Source: Rhizobium rosettiformans W3 (GTDB taxonomy: Bacteria > Pseudomonadota > Alphaproteobacteria > Rhizobiales > Rhizobiaceae). From it: 64,000 nucleotides of DNA. Positions 1 to 9,512 of the stretch are shown here, piece by piece. The position numbers were made by a program, and so were the translations under genes. The notes under the pieces are model-generated. The model was not told the DNA's origin and searched no databases. It saw only the letters and a list, made by a program, of their open reading frames with translations. The stretch is taken from positions 1 to 64,000 of the forward strand of contig NZ_STGU01000007.1 of NCBI RefSeq assembly GCF_004912135.1, in the 5' to 3' direction. Position 1 is the first letter of the stretch. The number at the start of each line of letters is the position of its first letter.

Positions 1-1817
1 AGTTCACCTTTTGGATTCGGGCGGGGCCATATGTCAAGCTGAAGGATGCCGTAACCCATCAACGCTGGCACCGCGTAGGCCTTAACACCGTTCATGGTCT
101 CTCTCTCAGAGGTTTTAAATCCCTAGAACAGCTCACTGAAGACGATTTGGAAGATTACTTCGAGGAATCCGTTGTGATGGGCGTCGATGGGATTCTCAAC
201 GTCGACGGCAGGGCTGATGCTCTTTTGCGGCCGTTTCAGACCATCGAAGATGTGCCAGAAGAATTCCTGATTAGGAAACCCCAACTAAAATTGAACGCGG
301 TAGCCGTCGCGAAAGCATGCAACCTTCCAGCCTCCGTCACAAGTTTGAAAGCCTTTCATTCCAAGCTACAGCTACAGCTAGAACGCTTGACACCTCAGCT
401 TCCGTCACTGGAGGCTGATGCAGATTGTCATGCAGACGCCGATGCCGACGGTACGGCCGGGTGTGTGCTTTCTGCCGGGTCTATGTACGACTTCATATCA
501 TACTTCGAAGCGCAGCACGCACTACGCGATGTAATGAACTGTCCAACCATCAGGTTCAACCCTTTCAAGGAGGAAACGCCATACGAGATCGCAAAACGTC
601 TCGGCCGGGCCGGCAGGAGAACACCGATCGCCCCTCATTACCTGATGATCCGATTGTTCGAGGGCTGTTCGAAGATTCTGGTAAATGACTGGGAGGGCAT
701 CCGATCGGAATACATGCGAGCGGCTCGGCTCTACCTCACTTCGTCGGTCAGTTGGTCGGAAGTGTTGCAGGCTCGTTCGAAGGTCCTTCATGTCGCTGAA
801 GCATGCTTCGTTCTAATCAGTGGGTTCACCGCACGTCGTCCAGGAGAGGTCCGGCTGTTAGAGCGCGATTGTTTGGCTGGCAACGACGAGAAGGGTTGGT
901 GGCTCAAAGTCACCGTGATTAAGAACCACGATCACACAAAGACCTGGGTCACAATTCCCAACATCGTGGCGCGTGCGGTCAGCATCTTGATAGAAATTGC
1001 TGACTTACACGCAGATGAAGCAACTACAAACAAACTCTTCGTCACTTATGCCCCAAATCTGAAAAGGTTTGTGGAGCTGAATGTTGATAGGGGGATCACG
1101 GAGTTTGCCCGCAAACTCGATGCCGTGTCGTACGAGGAGGACGGCGTAGAAAAGGAATGGGTATGGTATCCTCGCCAGTTCCGTAGATTCTTTGCGGTTC
1201 TCTTCTTTCACCGGTTCAACGGCGGCATGGAAACGCTGTGCCACGAGTTGAGGCATTGGAGCGTCGATCAGGCGCGGGGCTACGCGACCCTCGACACAGA
1301 AGCAGCTCGTTACTGGCTAAAGACAGAGCAGGAGTTCAAGCGTCACGTTGCCACTACAATTGCGAACGACGAAGAAGAGTTGACGGGGCCGCTAGCAAAT
1401 CGTTACCGGAAGCTGTCGGAGCGCTCAAAGCGACTGTTACGTGGCAAAATAGTCTTGGTAGACCAAACCGCTGCGGAGTTAATTGTCCGGCACATGGGTC
1501 GCCAAGCAAACGTTTTCACGGTTAACGCGTGGAGCACATGCGGATGCCCTAATTCGCAAAAGGGCACCGACAAGGCAAATTGCCGGAAGGGCGGAAAAGG
1601 GCAAGGTCTGGGTGCTAGCCTAAAGGACGCGGGGACATCGGTCTGCGGTGACTGTCCTTGGGGCATGCAGAATTCAGCGCAACGTGCATATGTTGCACGC
1701 GATGCAGGCAAGACAAGAGAAATCCTTGACAACGATTGCCGGCCTCAAAACATTTTTAAGATGCTGCAGGAGCGCCGATACCTGCGCCTCGTTGAGCTTG
1801 TGGAGGACCCCGCATGA
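1..1817 (+). CDS. Tyrosine recombinase, first of a trio (5' end outside window)
   Basis: The frame is open from base 3 with no stop, so the gene starts upstream; the TTG at 147 is internal. It is a phage-integrase-type protein. An ARRPGEV block near 830 supplies the first catalytic Arg, QFRRFF near 1180 fits the box II Arg (the usual His is not obvious), and HELRHWSVDQARGY near 1245-1285 supplies the box II His/Trp and the Tyr nucleophile. A cysteine cluster follows the catalytic domain (CGCP near 1540, then CGDCPWG near 1650) and may bind zinc. The stop overlaps the next start by four bases (ATGA). It probably carries out island integration and excision with its two partners. Large-small-large recombinase trios are known from Tn554-like and other mobile elements; the exact family was not tested. 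Confidence 0.8.
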   Translation, partial: FTFWIRAGPYVKLKDAVTHQRWHRVGLNTVHGLSLRGFKSLEQLTEDDLEDYFEESVVMGVDGILNVDGRADALLRPFQTIEDVPEEFLIRKPQLKLNAVAVAKACNLPASVTSLKAFHSKLQLQLERLTPQLPSLEADADCHADADADGTAGCVLSAGSMYDFISYFEAQHALRDVMNCPTIRFNPFKEETPYEIAKRLGRAGRRTPIAPHYLMIRLFEGCSKILVNDWEGIRSEYMRAARLYLTSSVSWSEVLQARSKVLHVAEACFVLISGFTARRPGEVRLLERDCLAGNDEKGWWLKVTVIKNHDHTKTWVTIPNIVARAVSILIEIADLHADEATTNKLFVTYAPNLKRFVELNVDRGITEFARKLDAVSYEEDGVEKEWVWYPRQFRRFFAVLFFHRFNGGMETLCHELRHWSVDQARGYATLDTEAARYWLKTEQEFKRHVATTIANDEEELTGPLANRYRKLSERSKRLLRGKIVLVDQTAAELIVRHMGRQANVFTVNAWSTCGCPNSQKGTDKANCRKGGKGQGLGASLKDAGTSVCGDCPWGMQNSAQRAYVARDAGKTREILDNDCRPQNIFKMLQERRYLRLVELVEDPA

Positions 1818-2380
1818 TCAAACGGACGAGGCGAATTCACACCGCCGAAAGAAAGAAAAGGCGCGTTTTCGAAGGTACGATGGAACAGCGTTTGCGTTCC
1901 AGGATTGAAGTTCTCGGGAAATTCAAGCCCGAAGACATCACGCCGGAACTCTGGGAGAAAATAAGTAGTCTCGAGGCCGTGAGAAAATGGGAATCTCTGG
2001 AGTATGGCATCCAACCCATCGGTTCAAAGAAGAAGTACACGACGGTAGACGCTGACTTCGGGGCAATGGTCGTTTTGTTGCAGCGTGAAATCAGCCGCCT
2101 TCAACCACGTTCGGCGAGCGCCACGCCCAACCCCAGAAAGCCGCTAGCAGTACAGCTGCTCGAGAGCAAGCAGGCACAGCAACTGCTTTCGGCGCGTTTC
2201 GAGGTTGCCAAAAGAGACAGACGTCGTCTGTCGCAGGAGTTGGGAAAGAAAACCAAGACCGCACGAGCCCAAGAAACACTGATTGAGCACTACGAGCGGA
2301 AGATTGATGCGCTCAGCCAAGAAAACAGCAATCTGAAAGCCAGGCTGCTAGCCTTCCAAGGTTTCAAGGTCGTTCAATGA
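1814..2380 (+). CDS. Small coiled-coil protein of the recombinase trio
   Basis: This 188-residue basic protein overlaps the genes on both sides by ATGA, so translation is probably coupled. The N-terminus is rich in Lys/Arg. The last 70 residues, roughly 115-185, have the heptad pattern and charge of a coiled coil. No catalytic motif is visible. Its position between two large tyrosine recombinases resembles the small third protein of recombinase trios such as TnpC of Tn554-type elements, which assists transposition; this is analogy from size and order, not detected homology. Confidence 0.7.
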   Translation: MIKRTRRIHTAERKKRRVFEGTMEQRLRSRIEVLGKFKPEDITPELWEKISSLEAVRKWESLEYGIQPIGSKKKYTTVDADFGAMVVLLQREISRLQPRSASATPNPRKPLAVQLLESKQAQQLLSARFEVAKRDRRRLSQELGKKTKTARAQETLIEHYERKIDALSQENSNLKARLLAFQGFKVVQ

Positions 2381-4041
2381 GTGTTTCGAACGCATCGCTC
2401 AGCGCAACCTACAAACAACGGCTGAAAGTACTCCGTCAGCAGCACGAGACAACCGCGCCTTTCGATCGAGGGAGAGTGGTTCGCAGATGGATTACCAAGG
2501 AGATAGCGTGCCACCCATCTTTCTTGAGCACACCTGCCGTGAAGCCATTTCTTCAAGAGTGGGATTCCGTCCGGGGTGGGAGGTCCGCCTCTAACAATAC
2601 GACCGCAGAAGAACCGGCAGCCAAATCGGTGCATCGAGACGCCCAGCTGGATGACCTTACGATCGAACGCATTCGGCGCGAGCAAACCCGAAAGGTTCGA
2701 GATGGAGTTGAGTGGGGAGAGGCCCGTGTGGGCCGCAAAACCCGGAAGTGCCCCGAGGTCACATTCAACAACGCGTTTCAAGAGGAGATTTACAGCTGGC
2801 AGTGTGTTCGAATACGGGTCGAACTACCAGACACTCTCTGGGACAGCGCAAAAATCATGCTGCAGTTTTTTCGGTGGCTTCGCAAAAATAGGCTTCACTG
2901 GGTCGATGTGGACGACGAGATTATCCTGGAGTTCCGCGAGGCGTTGCGAGCAAACGGCGACACGAAGGCCCATGTCAATAAAGTTATGGGCGTCATCCAT
3001 TCTTTTTACCGGCATCAAGAACTGTCCGGTCGATTGCGTTACAGAGTTCAAGTCTATGAACCGGCTGCGCTACCTGAGGACTTACTCGACTACCAATTTC
3101 CTATCACGAGCGAACTTCGGACACGTGTGTCGAAGCGTGGCGCTAAAACTAGCGGCTGGGCATCGCCTTGGCTGCTGAGAGGTAAGGAAAGCTCCTACGG
3201 GAAAAAAGCAACGCCAACTGACGAGGTAATGCAGACCGTCCATAAACTCCTCCGAAATCAGAAACACGGACTAAGGAACTCTGCGATGCTGTCCGCGTAT
3301 GAGGACAGCGGTGGAAGACGTAAGGAAGTGCAATTGATTAAGGTTGACCAGATGCCTTCTCCACAACAGCTGCACAACCTTTTGACAAGCAACGGCGTGT
3401 GGGTGATTGAGGTCAGCCGTAAGGGGCAGGACGAGCAGACGGGTGAAGTCGCTCCTCTACGTTTCAGGCCCGCGACCGTGATGCGACTGATGAGCTATGT
3501 CGATGGTCCACGAGCAAAGATCGTTCGGGAAACTGGGTCCGCAACGCAAGAACTTTTCCTGAAAGACAATGGAAAGCCCCTGAAGCTCGATAGCGTAACC
3601 AAGCTTGTGACGAAGGTCTTCCGCGAGGCAGGACTTTCTAATAGCACACTCCACAAATTGAGAAGCCGTTATATCAAAAAGAAAATCAAAACGCGTTTGG
3701 ACACCGCTAGAGAGCACGCGGTAAAGATTGGTCCGGCATCGAATTGGACGGAGACAATTCTGTCGGCTTCTGCGATCGACATGAACCATAGCTCTGTTGC
3801 GGAGCTGCGGCCCTATATGGACGATATTTTTGCGGAGGAAACGGCACACGGGGGGGCAGACGCGCTTGCAAATCTCGAACACCAGCTAGAGGAGACGAAA
3901 CAAGCGCTTGCTGACATCGAGATTCGCTTGGCGGGCTCGCTGGCGTTCCACAATATCCTTCGAAAGATCGACTCCTCTCCGCGTCGAGACGTAATCCTAA
4001 ACCAGGTTCATGCATTTGTTGAGGACCTTTTACGGAGGTAG
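2377..4041 (+). CDS. Tyrosine recombinase, third gene of the trio
   Basis: A 554-residue site-specific recombinase with a complete catalytic set. GGRRKEVQLI near 3310 gives the first Arg, TLHKLRSRY near 3650 is the box II His-x-x-Arg, DMNHSSVAELRPYMDD near 3780-3825 supplies the second His and the Tyr. The first 270 residues are a divergent core-binding region, and a short coiled coil follows the catalytic domain (about 3865-3930). It starts within the stop of the preceding gene (ATGA), completing a three-gene coupled operon. It is inferred to act with the first recombinase at the island ends. Confidence 0.85.
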   Translation: MSVSNASLSATYKQRLKVLRQQHETTAPFDRGRVVRRWITKEIACHPSFLSTPAVKPFLQEWDSVRGGRSASNNTTAEEPAAKSVHRDAQLDDLTIERIRREQTRKVRDGVEWGEARVGRKTRKCPEVTFNNAFQEEIYSWQCVRIRVELPDTLWDSAKIMLQFFRWLRKNRLHWVDVDDEIILEFREALRANGDTKAHVNKVMGVIHSFYRHQELSGRLRYRVQVYEPAALPEDLLDYQFPITSELRTRVSKRGAKTSGWASPWLLRGKESSYGKKATPTDEVMQTVHKLLRNQKHGLRNSAMLSAYEDSGGRRKEVQLIKVDQMPSPQQLHNLLTSNGVWVIEVSRKGQDEQTGEVAPLRFRPATVMRLMSYVDGPRAKIVRETGSATQELFLKDNGKPLKLDSVTKLVTKVFREAGLSNSTLHKLRSRYIKKKIKTRLDTAREHAVKIGPASNWTETILSASAIDMNHSSVAELRPYMDDIFAEETAHGGADALANLEHQLEETKQALADIEIRLAGSLAFHNILRKIDSSPRRDVILNQVHAFVEDLLRR

Positions 4042-4350
4042 ATGTGAGCACTGCCACCCCCTTCAGCGTGGTGAAGTTGATAACGCATCGTAGCGCAGAT
4101 CATTGGACTAAGCTTAGGTGAGGACCCAGTGGACAGTGCAGAACGACCGCCGGCTTCCGGTAGCAACGCGATTGAGTTGCATGGCAAAATCGCGTATTCA
4201 TGCTTGCATGCTCGAAATGGAACTTAACTGCTTGTACGGGTCGTTGCCGAGTGAGGTGAGTTCACTAATCTCTGGGCTGAAAGCAGCTGCGGGTTGTGCC
4301 TGCAAGACCGATCCAGAGTCCTCGTTTCCACGCAGGCTGCCGAGGATGTT
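4042..4350. other. Intergenic region between recombinase trio and methyltransferase operon
   Basis: No convincing gene is seen here; the short open frames lack a plausible start signal. The region presumably holds the promoter for the methyltransferase operon, but I could not pick out a clear -35/-10 pair. A GAGG at 4342-4345 lies six bases ahead of a TTG at 4351, which decides the start chosen for the next gene. Confidence 0.5.
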
Positions 4351-5523
4351 TTGAAGGTTGTCAGTTTGTTTTCGGGTTGCGGTGGGCTGGACATAGGCTT
4401 TGAGCAGGTCGGCTTCGAAGTCATTGCTGCCTATGAAGCCCATGATCGCACGGCACAAACTTATAATCTCAACTTGAAGAATGTGGCGAGGAGCCGTGTT
4501 CTGGATGAGGGGTCCGATATCGGCCAAGGTGCTGATATTGTGCTTGCAACTCCACCTTGCCAAGGGTTCTCCACTGCGGGGGGATATCGACAAGAAGACC
4601 CCAGAAACGATCTTTTGTCGGTGGCTGCGAAGCTGATAGTGTCCGCTAAGCCTCGAGTAGCGGTGATAGAGAACGTCGCAGCATTGGGCAATTCGCGTAA
4701 TCGAAATACGATGCAGGTTGCCATCGATATCCTGGTTGCAGGCGGTTATGCCGTGGAGTTCAAGGTTTTGGAAGCTGAGAGGTTGGGCGTCCCTCAACGT
4801 CGGCGGCGTCTGTTCATCATCGCACGTATAGGAAGAGCTCATTTCCACCTTGCGGGCTTAGGTGATGGCCCACGAACACTGGGGCTGGCCAATGTGTTTG
4901 GCGGTTTGAACGAGCAGGCAACTGATCACAATCCTAAACCACTTACTAAGAATTCCAATCACGAGCGTATCGCGAGGAGGATTGGCCAGGGTCAAAAGCT
5001 TTGCAATGTGCGAGTTGGCGATGCAGCGGTGCCGACGTGGGATATCCCGGAAGTTTTCGGGGAAGTTTCTGCGGACGAAAGGCGGATACTCGAACTTGTC
5101 CAGCGGCTCAGGCGCACTGAACGAGAGAGGTCTTTCGGCGACGCCGACCCTGTTTCCTTGGAGAGACTGAGCTTTGCGTATGGTCGTGATCCAACGAGCA
5201 ACGTAGATTCACTGGTCGGCAAGGGTTATCTGAGGCGACTTAATGGAAAAATCGATCTCACGAATACCTTCAATGGCAAATATCGCCGTTTGGACGTCAA
5301 CGATGTTTCGCCCACAGTGGATACGCGGTTTGGGGACTTTCGACTGTTTCTTCACCCCACCGAGCAACGGGGAATGACCGTGAGGGAGGCGGCGCGCATC
5401 CAAGGGTTTCCCGATAGCTTTACTTTCGACAAAGATGAACGCATCGCATTTACCCAAGTAGGTAATGCTGTCCCGCCACCTGTAGGTTACGCCGTAGCCA
5501 CGTTTGTGAGATCGCTTTTGTGA
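4351..5523 (+). CDS. DNA (cytosine-5) methyltransferase
   Basis: A C5-cytosine DNA methyltransferase with motifs in canonical order. Motif I (SLFSGCGGLDIGF) binds AdoMet near the N-terminus, TPPCQGFS is motif IV with the catalytic Cys, IENV is motif VI, GVPQRRRRLFI is motif VIII, and VGNAVPPPVG near the C-terminus is motif X. The TTG at 4351 puts motif I a few residues from the start, as is usual, and has GAGG upstream; a TTG at 4294 is possible but less typical. The stop overlaps the next start (GTGA). It is the first gene of a four-gene operon and probably marks host DNA for the system encoded downstream, although no classical restriction endonuclease is adjacent. Confidence 0.93.
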   Translation: MKVVSLFSGCGGLDIGFEQVGFEVIAAYEAHDRTAQTYNLNLKNVARSRVLDEGSDIGQGADIVLATPPCQGFSTAGGYRQEDPRNDLLSVAAKLIVSAKPRVAVIENVAALGNSRNRNTMQVAIDILVAGGYAVEFKVLEAERLGVPQRRRRLFIIARIGRAHFHLAGLGDGPRTLGLANVFGGLNEQATDHNPKPLTKNSNHERIARRIGQGQKLCNVRVGDAAVPTWDIPEVFGEVSADERRILELVQRLRRTERERSFGDADPVSLERLSFAYGRDPTSNVDSLVGKGYLRRLNGKIDLTNTFNGKYRRLDVNDVSPTVDTRFGDFRLFLHPTEQRGMTVREAARIQGFPDSFTFDKDERIAFTQVGNAVPPPVGYAVATFVRSLL

Positions 5524-6479
5524 CCAAACTATCCGAAATACCCGTCGCGTGGGATGCCGGAGGCGATAGGAACATTCTGGAGCCCGGAACGGTCAGTTAT
5601 GTTCGGTTCCTCGGTCAAAAGCTCTTCGACGACTATGAGCCGCTGCAATTTCACTCGTTCGACGCCCAATTGCTTGACTGGTTGAATAACGTTGAAGACG
5701 AAGACGATCGAAAGCTCCTTTTCGCCTTGTTGGGGGACATCTTCTACGTGGGGCGCAAAGAGTATGCAGCTCTGTATCGTTCAGCGTACAGTGGGATAAT
5801 TTCGTCGTGGATCGTAGATGTATGTTCGCTTTCCCTATTCTCGCCCGACATTGACGAGCAGATTAGGACTCGCGTCAACGAGAGTTGGGTGTGTCCGATG
5901 ACGGATAGCCTCCGCATCAACGCCTTTTTAAAAACGAACAACTTGATCAGTCAGTCGCTTCGACCCGATTGGCATTCTCTCAAAGAATTGGGCGATCTCG
6001 ATAAGATTCGAACATATCTGGCAAAGGCACACATCCGAAACTTGATTATACTTGAGGATTTTGTCGGAACGGGCAACCAAGCATCGGGAGTGCTGACATT
6101 CCTTGGCAGTAATTTCCCAGAACTCAACGTTTTACTTTGTCCGCTTATCGTGTGTCCAAAAGGAGATGAGCGCCTTCACAGCATCGCCGGTCGATTTCCG
6201 AACGTCACGTATGCCCCGCAGTTGGTTCTTCCGCAGTCATCTATTTTCACAGAAGTCGGTGTGCAGGGAGAACCGACTCACCATGCGGGTGCACGAACTC
6301 TATTCGATAAAATATCTGCAAGATTCGATCTACCTAGCCACGAAACGATGTACGGCTTTAAATCAACCGGTTCCCAAGTTGTGATGCATTCGAATTGTCC
6401 CAATAACACATTGCAGGTTTTTCACCATTCGTCCGACAAATGGGAGCCTTTGTTCCCTAGAGTTCGGAGGGTGTTATGA
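5520..6479 (+). CDS. Phosphoribosyltransferase-like protein of a putative defence operon
   Basis: A 319-residue protein with no signal peptide or membrane segment. NLIILEDFVGTGNQASG (about residues 175-191) strongly resembles the PRPP-binding loop of type I phosphoribosyltransferases: a hydrophobic strand, two acidic residues, then a Gly/Thr turn. PRTase-like domains of this kind have been described by comparative genomics in prokaryotic conflict operons next to ORC/CDC6-like ATPases, and the next gene fits that description. It starts at a GTG overlapping the methyltransferase stop and ends overlapping the next ATG. It is inferred to be a nucleotide-handling effector or sensor; the substrate is unknown. 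Confidence 0.65.
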   Translation: MTKLSEIPVAWDAGGDRNILEPGTVSYVRFLGQKLFDDYEPLQFHSFDAQLLDWLNNVEDEDDRKLLFALLGDIFYVGRKEYAALYRSAYSGIISSWIVDVCSLSLFSPDIDEQIRTRVNESWVCPMTDSLRINAFLKTNNLISQSLRPDWHSLKELGDLDKIRTYLAKAHIRNLIILEDFVGTGNQASGVLTFLGSNFPELNVLLCPLIVCPKGDERLHSIAGRFPNVTYAPQLVLPQSSIFTEVGVQGEPTHHAGARTLFDKISARFDLPSHETMYGFKSTGSQVVMHSNCPNNTLQVFHHSSDKWEPLFPRVRRVL

Positions 6480-8464
6480 AGTCTAACCCGTTCTTCGAGC
6501 TATACGTAACAGACAGAATTTCTCCTCGTGATTTTGTCACGATCTTCAGTGACTTCCTTGTTCCGCACGCGGAACCCCTGTTTCTTCAGGGTAATGCCGT
6601 TATTACTGGTATACAAGGCAGTGGCAAGTCAATGCTGTTGCAACTTCTTCAGCCTTACATCAGAAGGCAATATTTCGAGTCGGACACGGAGTTTCCTGTG
6701 CCGCCCGAACGCCGCAAATTCTTGGGGGTGAATGTCAACCTCGCCCATAGCAGCGCTATTGATTTCGGGTTGAGACGTGATTTTGATGACGAACCGGCGG
6801 AAGTTGAGCTTCTCTTCGCAGATTTCTTTAATTATCTCGCGATCGATGGCCTCTTAAAGAACATTCGTTATATCGCCGAAGGCCCCGTCGAGCTAGCGCG
6901 AGAAGCGGGGCTTAAAGTGATGGGCAACGAGGTGAACGAGATTGCTCGCTCGGTCTCGCAGTTGCCCGTTTGGGAAGGCTGGCTTGAGCCTACTTCATCT
7001 CTTGATGATCTTCAAAAATCGGTCGCCTCACGGCTTCATGGGTATCGCCGATATCTTCACATGAAAGATAGGGTGCTTGATCCAAGCTTCCGCTCCACTC
7101 GCACAGCAGTAGGGATACCGATCATCGAGTGTGCTGAGGCGCTCCGAAATTCTGGCTTTATTGCTCCAGGTACAAACGTCTTCGTGAACGTCGATCAGTA
7201 CGAGGAGCTCGGAAACATCTCGTCACGGAATAAGGAAAATCCTGCGGATTATCGGGCAGTCATCAACAAGGCGTTGGCCTCGAGAGACCCGCGTGTCTCA
7301 TATCGAATTGGCACGAGAGGACATGCTTGGCGAAGACATAGCCAGATAATGGGGACAAATGCGAAGTTAGAGGAGGAGCGGGACTACAAATATGTCGATC
7401 TCGATATGCTCCTCAAGCGATCGGAGAATGTTGGCAAGGATATTTTTAGCAAATTCGCACGTGATGTCTTTCAGCGGCGGCTGAAGTTCGCCGGCTTCAG
7501 TGAGATGTGTGTCAGGAGCAGCGGCACCGATGCTTTGGTTGACGTATACGGAAAGAGCCCAACGTCGTCTGAGAAGGTGCGAAAGTTCGGTATTCGAAGA
7601 CCTGAGCGGGCGTTACGCTTCGAAAAGGGAACGAAGCCGCAAACAATCGAAATCTTGAATAGCCTGGCCAAAAGGGACCTGCTCAGCGCAAAACTTGGTG
7701 AGATTTGGATACGCCAGAAGGGCGATGTGTACGATTTGCAGGTTCCGGATGAAAAGCTTCCATGGGAGCTACAAAAATATTGGAAAAAGGAGAGGAGAGA
7801 GGTCGCTGCGCTTCAAATAGCTTCCCAAACTGGGACTAGAGCTCTGTGGGGTGGTGCGGAAGACATAGTTGGATTGTCGGGTGGAAACATTCTTGTTTTT
7901 TTGAGCCTCAACCAGTTCATCTGGGACACATGGCTTCAAGACAAGGGGCGAGATTTCAACTCTTTGGAGGACCTTCCAAAAATAGAAATAGGTGTCCAGA
8001 CGGCAGGCGTTCATAAGGCAAGTCACTTCTGGGTTGAAAAAATTCGGCAGGAAACTGGGAGAAGCGGGGATCGTTTCCGTTTTGCCTTCATCGTTGCAGA
8101 GTTTTTGGCCCGTAGATTGTACGAGGACGACAAGCTCAGCAATCCCGGCCATACGGGCTTTTCCGTCCTCATGAGCGATCTTGAAGATTTTCCTGGAGTG
8201 AAGGCTTTTTTGGAAGAATTGGCGGACTACGGCAACTTTTTGATGTTGGATCACACGACCAAGAATGCAGATCGAAAAGGCAGGGTGAAGCTGTACTTCC
8301 ATCCCGTATTCTGTCCGCGCTTCGATCTTCCGTACGTGCGAACCAAGGAGCCCTATTACGCGTCCGTAAAGGAGGTACTCTCTTGGATGTTCAGCGCCGG
8401 CTCCAAGGTCGCCCTTGCGCCTCAACTCCCTTCTTCGCAGAAGGAACTGTTTTCCGATGGCTGA
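6476..8464 (+). CDS. P-loop ATPase (ORC/CDC6- or STAND-like) of the same operon
   Basis: A 662-residue ATPase. Walker A GIQGSGKS is at residues 45-52, a Walker B-like NVFVNVDQYEEL at 233-244, and a probable sensor/Arg stretch (YRIGTRGHAW) near 277. The C-terminal half is alpha/beta with winged-helix-like character but no motif I can name. It overlaps the preceding gene by ATGA and the next by eight bases. In comparable conflict operons the ATPase is thought to be a sensing switch controlling the partner proteins; that role is inferred here. It is a soluble cytoplasmic protein. Confidence 0.7.
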   Translation: MKSNPFFELYVTDRISPRDFVTIFSDFLVPHAEPLFLQGNAVITGIQGSGKSMLLQLLQPYIRRQYFESDTEFPVPPERRKFLGVNVNLAHSSAIDFGLRRDFDDEPAEVELLFADFFNYLAIDGLLKNIRYIAEGPVELAREAGLKVMGNEVNEIARSVSQLPVWEGWLEPTSSLDDLQKSVASRLHGYRRYLHMKDRVLDPSFRSTRTAVGIPIIECAEALRNSGFIAPGTNVFVNVDQYEELGNISSRNKENPADYRAVINKALASRDPRVSYRIGTRGHAWRRHSQIMGTNAKLEEERDYKYVDLDMLLKRSENVGKDIFSKFARDVFQRRLKFAGFSEMCVRSSGTDALVDVYGKSPTSSEKVRKFGIRRPERALRFEKGTKPQTIEILNSLAKRDLLSAKLGEIWIRQKGDVYDLQVPDEKLPWELQKYWKKERREVAALQIASQTGTRALWGGAEDIVGLSGGNILVFLSLNQFIWDTWLQDKGRDFNSLEDLPKIEIGVQTAGVHKASHFWVEKIRQETGRSGDRFRFAFIVAEFLARRLYEDDKLSNPGHTGFSVLMSDLEDFPGVKAFLEELADYGNFLMLDHTTKNADRKGRVKLYFHPVFCPRFDLPYVRTKEPYYASVKEVLSWMFSAGSKVALAPQLPSSQKELFSDG

Positions 8465-9485
8465 ACTGCAGTACCGGCCGTGGGGCGATTTTGGTTGGCT
8501 GTTGAACGGGTTTGAAAAAAAGTCATGGGTTGCGCTAAGTTGCGTTGCAACGGAGAAGCGAAGCGTCTCCTCAATTATAGAATTGTCCAAGTACGTCGAC
8601 TGGATGTCAGTAATCAGTATAGACGATCCCGATCCTATGGATGAAGCTACTCACCAACAGGCGTTGGAGAAATCGCGAAATGCAGTGGTGGCTGCAGTCT
8701 CGTGCAAAGCTACCTTTCACCAAGATGAGCTCAAGTCGTCGCTCGACACCATACGGGAGAGGGTTGAGGAGTGTGTCCTTCGGTCTCCTAATGTTGTCCT
8801 CGACGTCACATGTTTTCCCAAACGCTGGTTTTTCCCTATCCTACGCTTCCTGTATCAAGACAGCCGTGTTCGGAACCTTGTAATCGCTTATACTGCGGGA
8901 GAGGGGTATGCTGAGCAGATATCTGAAAACTACGAGCTTCTCAGGCCCATTCAGACTTTTGCGTCGATAGATGCTCGGGCAGATCATGACGTTGCGTTCA
9001 TCGGCGTCGGCTTTCACTCAATCAGTATGCTCACGATGTTCGGAGACGACAGGCCGAAGGCGTTGCGACTTCTCTTTCCATTTCCTCCTGGACCGCCAGG
9101 CCTTAAACGCAACTGGCGCTTCGTTGAGCATATCGAACGCACTATGAAATTCGCGGACGGAACCGTGGAACCGTTCAAGCCACTTGATTATCTGCAGTTA
9201 TCGGCCACGGATGCGTCGCAAGCGTTTGATGCCATGAGAGCTGTGAGCAAGAATGGTCAAAAGACATCCTTAATGGCCCCCTACGGTCCGAAACCAATTT
9301 CATTGGCGATGTGTCTGTTTTCCCTTGCCGCGGAGGCAAGAGACCTACCTGAGGTTCCAGTGTACTATGCACAGCCTCAACGCTACGCCACGAACTACAC
9401 GGAACGTGCTGTTGAGCGCCACGGAAAACTTCAGATTCTGGGGTATTCAGTGAAGTACGAAGGACGGCAAATTTACCAATTATAA
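8457..9485 (+). CDS. Rossmann-like protein, last gene of the methyltransferase/PRTase/ATPase operon
   Basis: A 342-residue protein from the ATG at 8457 (AAGGA eleven bases upstream), overlapping the ATPase stop. Several beta-alpha units are visible: a strand VVLDVTCFPKRWFFPIL in the middle, an LVIAYTAGEGYAE segment, and MAPYGPKPISLAMCLFSLA followed by VPVYYAQPQRYA. The layout recalls CARF/SAVED-like Rossmannoid ligand-binding domains, but I cannot assign it to one. No nuclease motif is obvious. A strong hairpin terminator follows immediately, marking the operon end. The function is unknown; sensing or effector activity is inferred from context only. Confidence 0.6.
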   Translation: MAELQYRPWGDFGWLLNGFEKKSWVALSCVATEKRSVSSIIELSKYVDWMSVISIDDPDPMDEATHQQALEKSRNAVVAAVSCKATFHQDELKSSLDTIRERVEECVLRSPNVVLDVTCFPKRWFFPILRFLYQDSRVRNLVIAYTAGEGYAEQISENYELLRPIQTFASIDARADHDVAFIGVGFHSISMLTMFGDDRPKALRLLFPFPPGPPGLKRNWRFVEHIERTMKFADGTVEPFKPLDYLQLSATDASQAFDAMRAVSKNGQKTSLMAPYGPKPISLAMCLFSLAAEARDLPEVPVYYAQPQRYATNYTERAVERHGKLQILGYSVKYEGRQIYQL

Positions 9486-9488
9486 AAA

Positions 9489-9512
9489 AATGGGGCTCTG
9501 AAGAGCCCCATT
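9489..9512 (+). terminator. Intrinsic terminator after the four-gene operon
   Basis: AATGGGGCTC, a four-base TGAA loop and GAGCCCCATT form a 10-bp stem. It is preceded by an A-run and followed by a T-rich stretch, so it may work in both directions. It lies three bases after the stop of the last operon gene. Confidence 0.85.
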
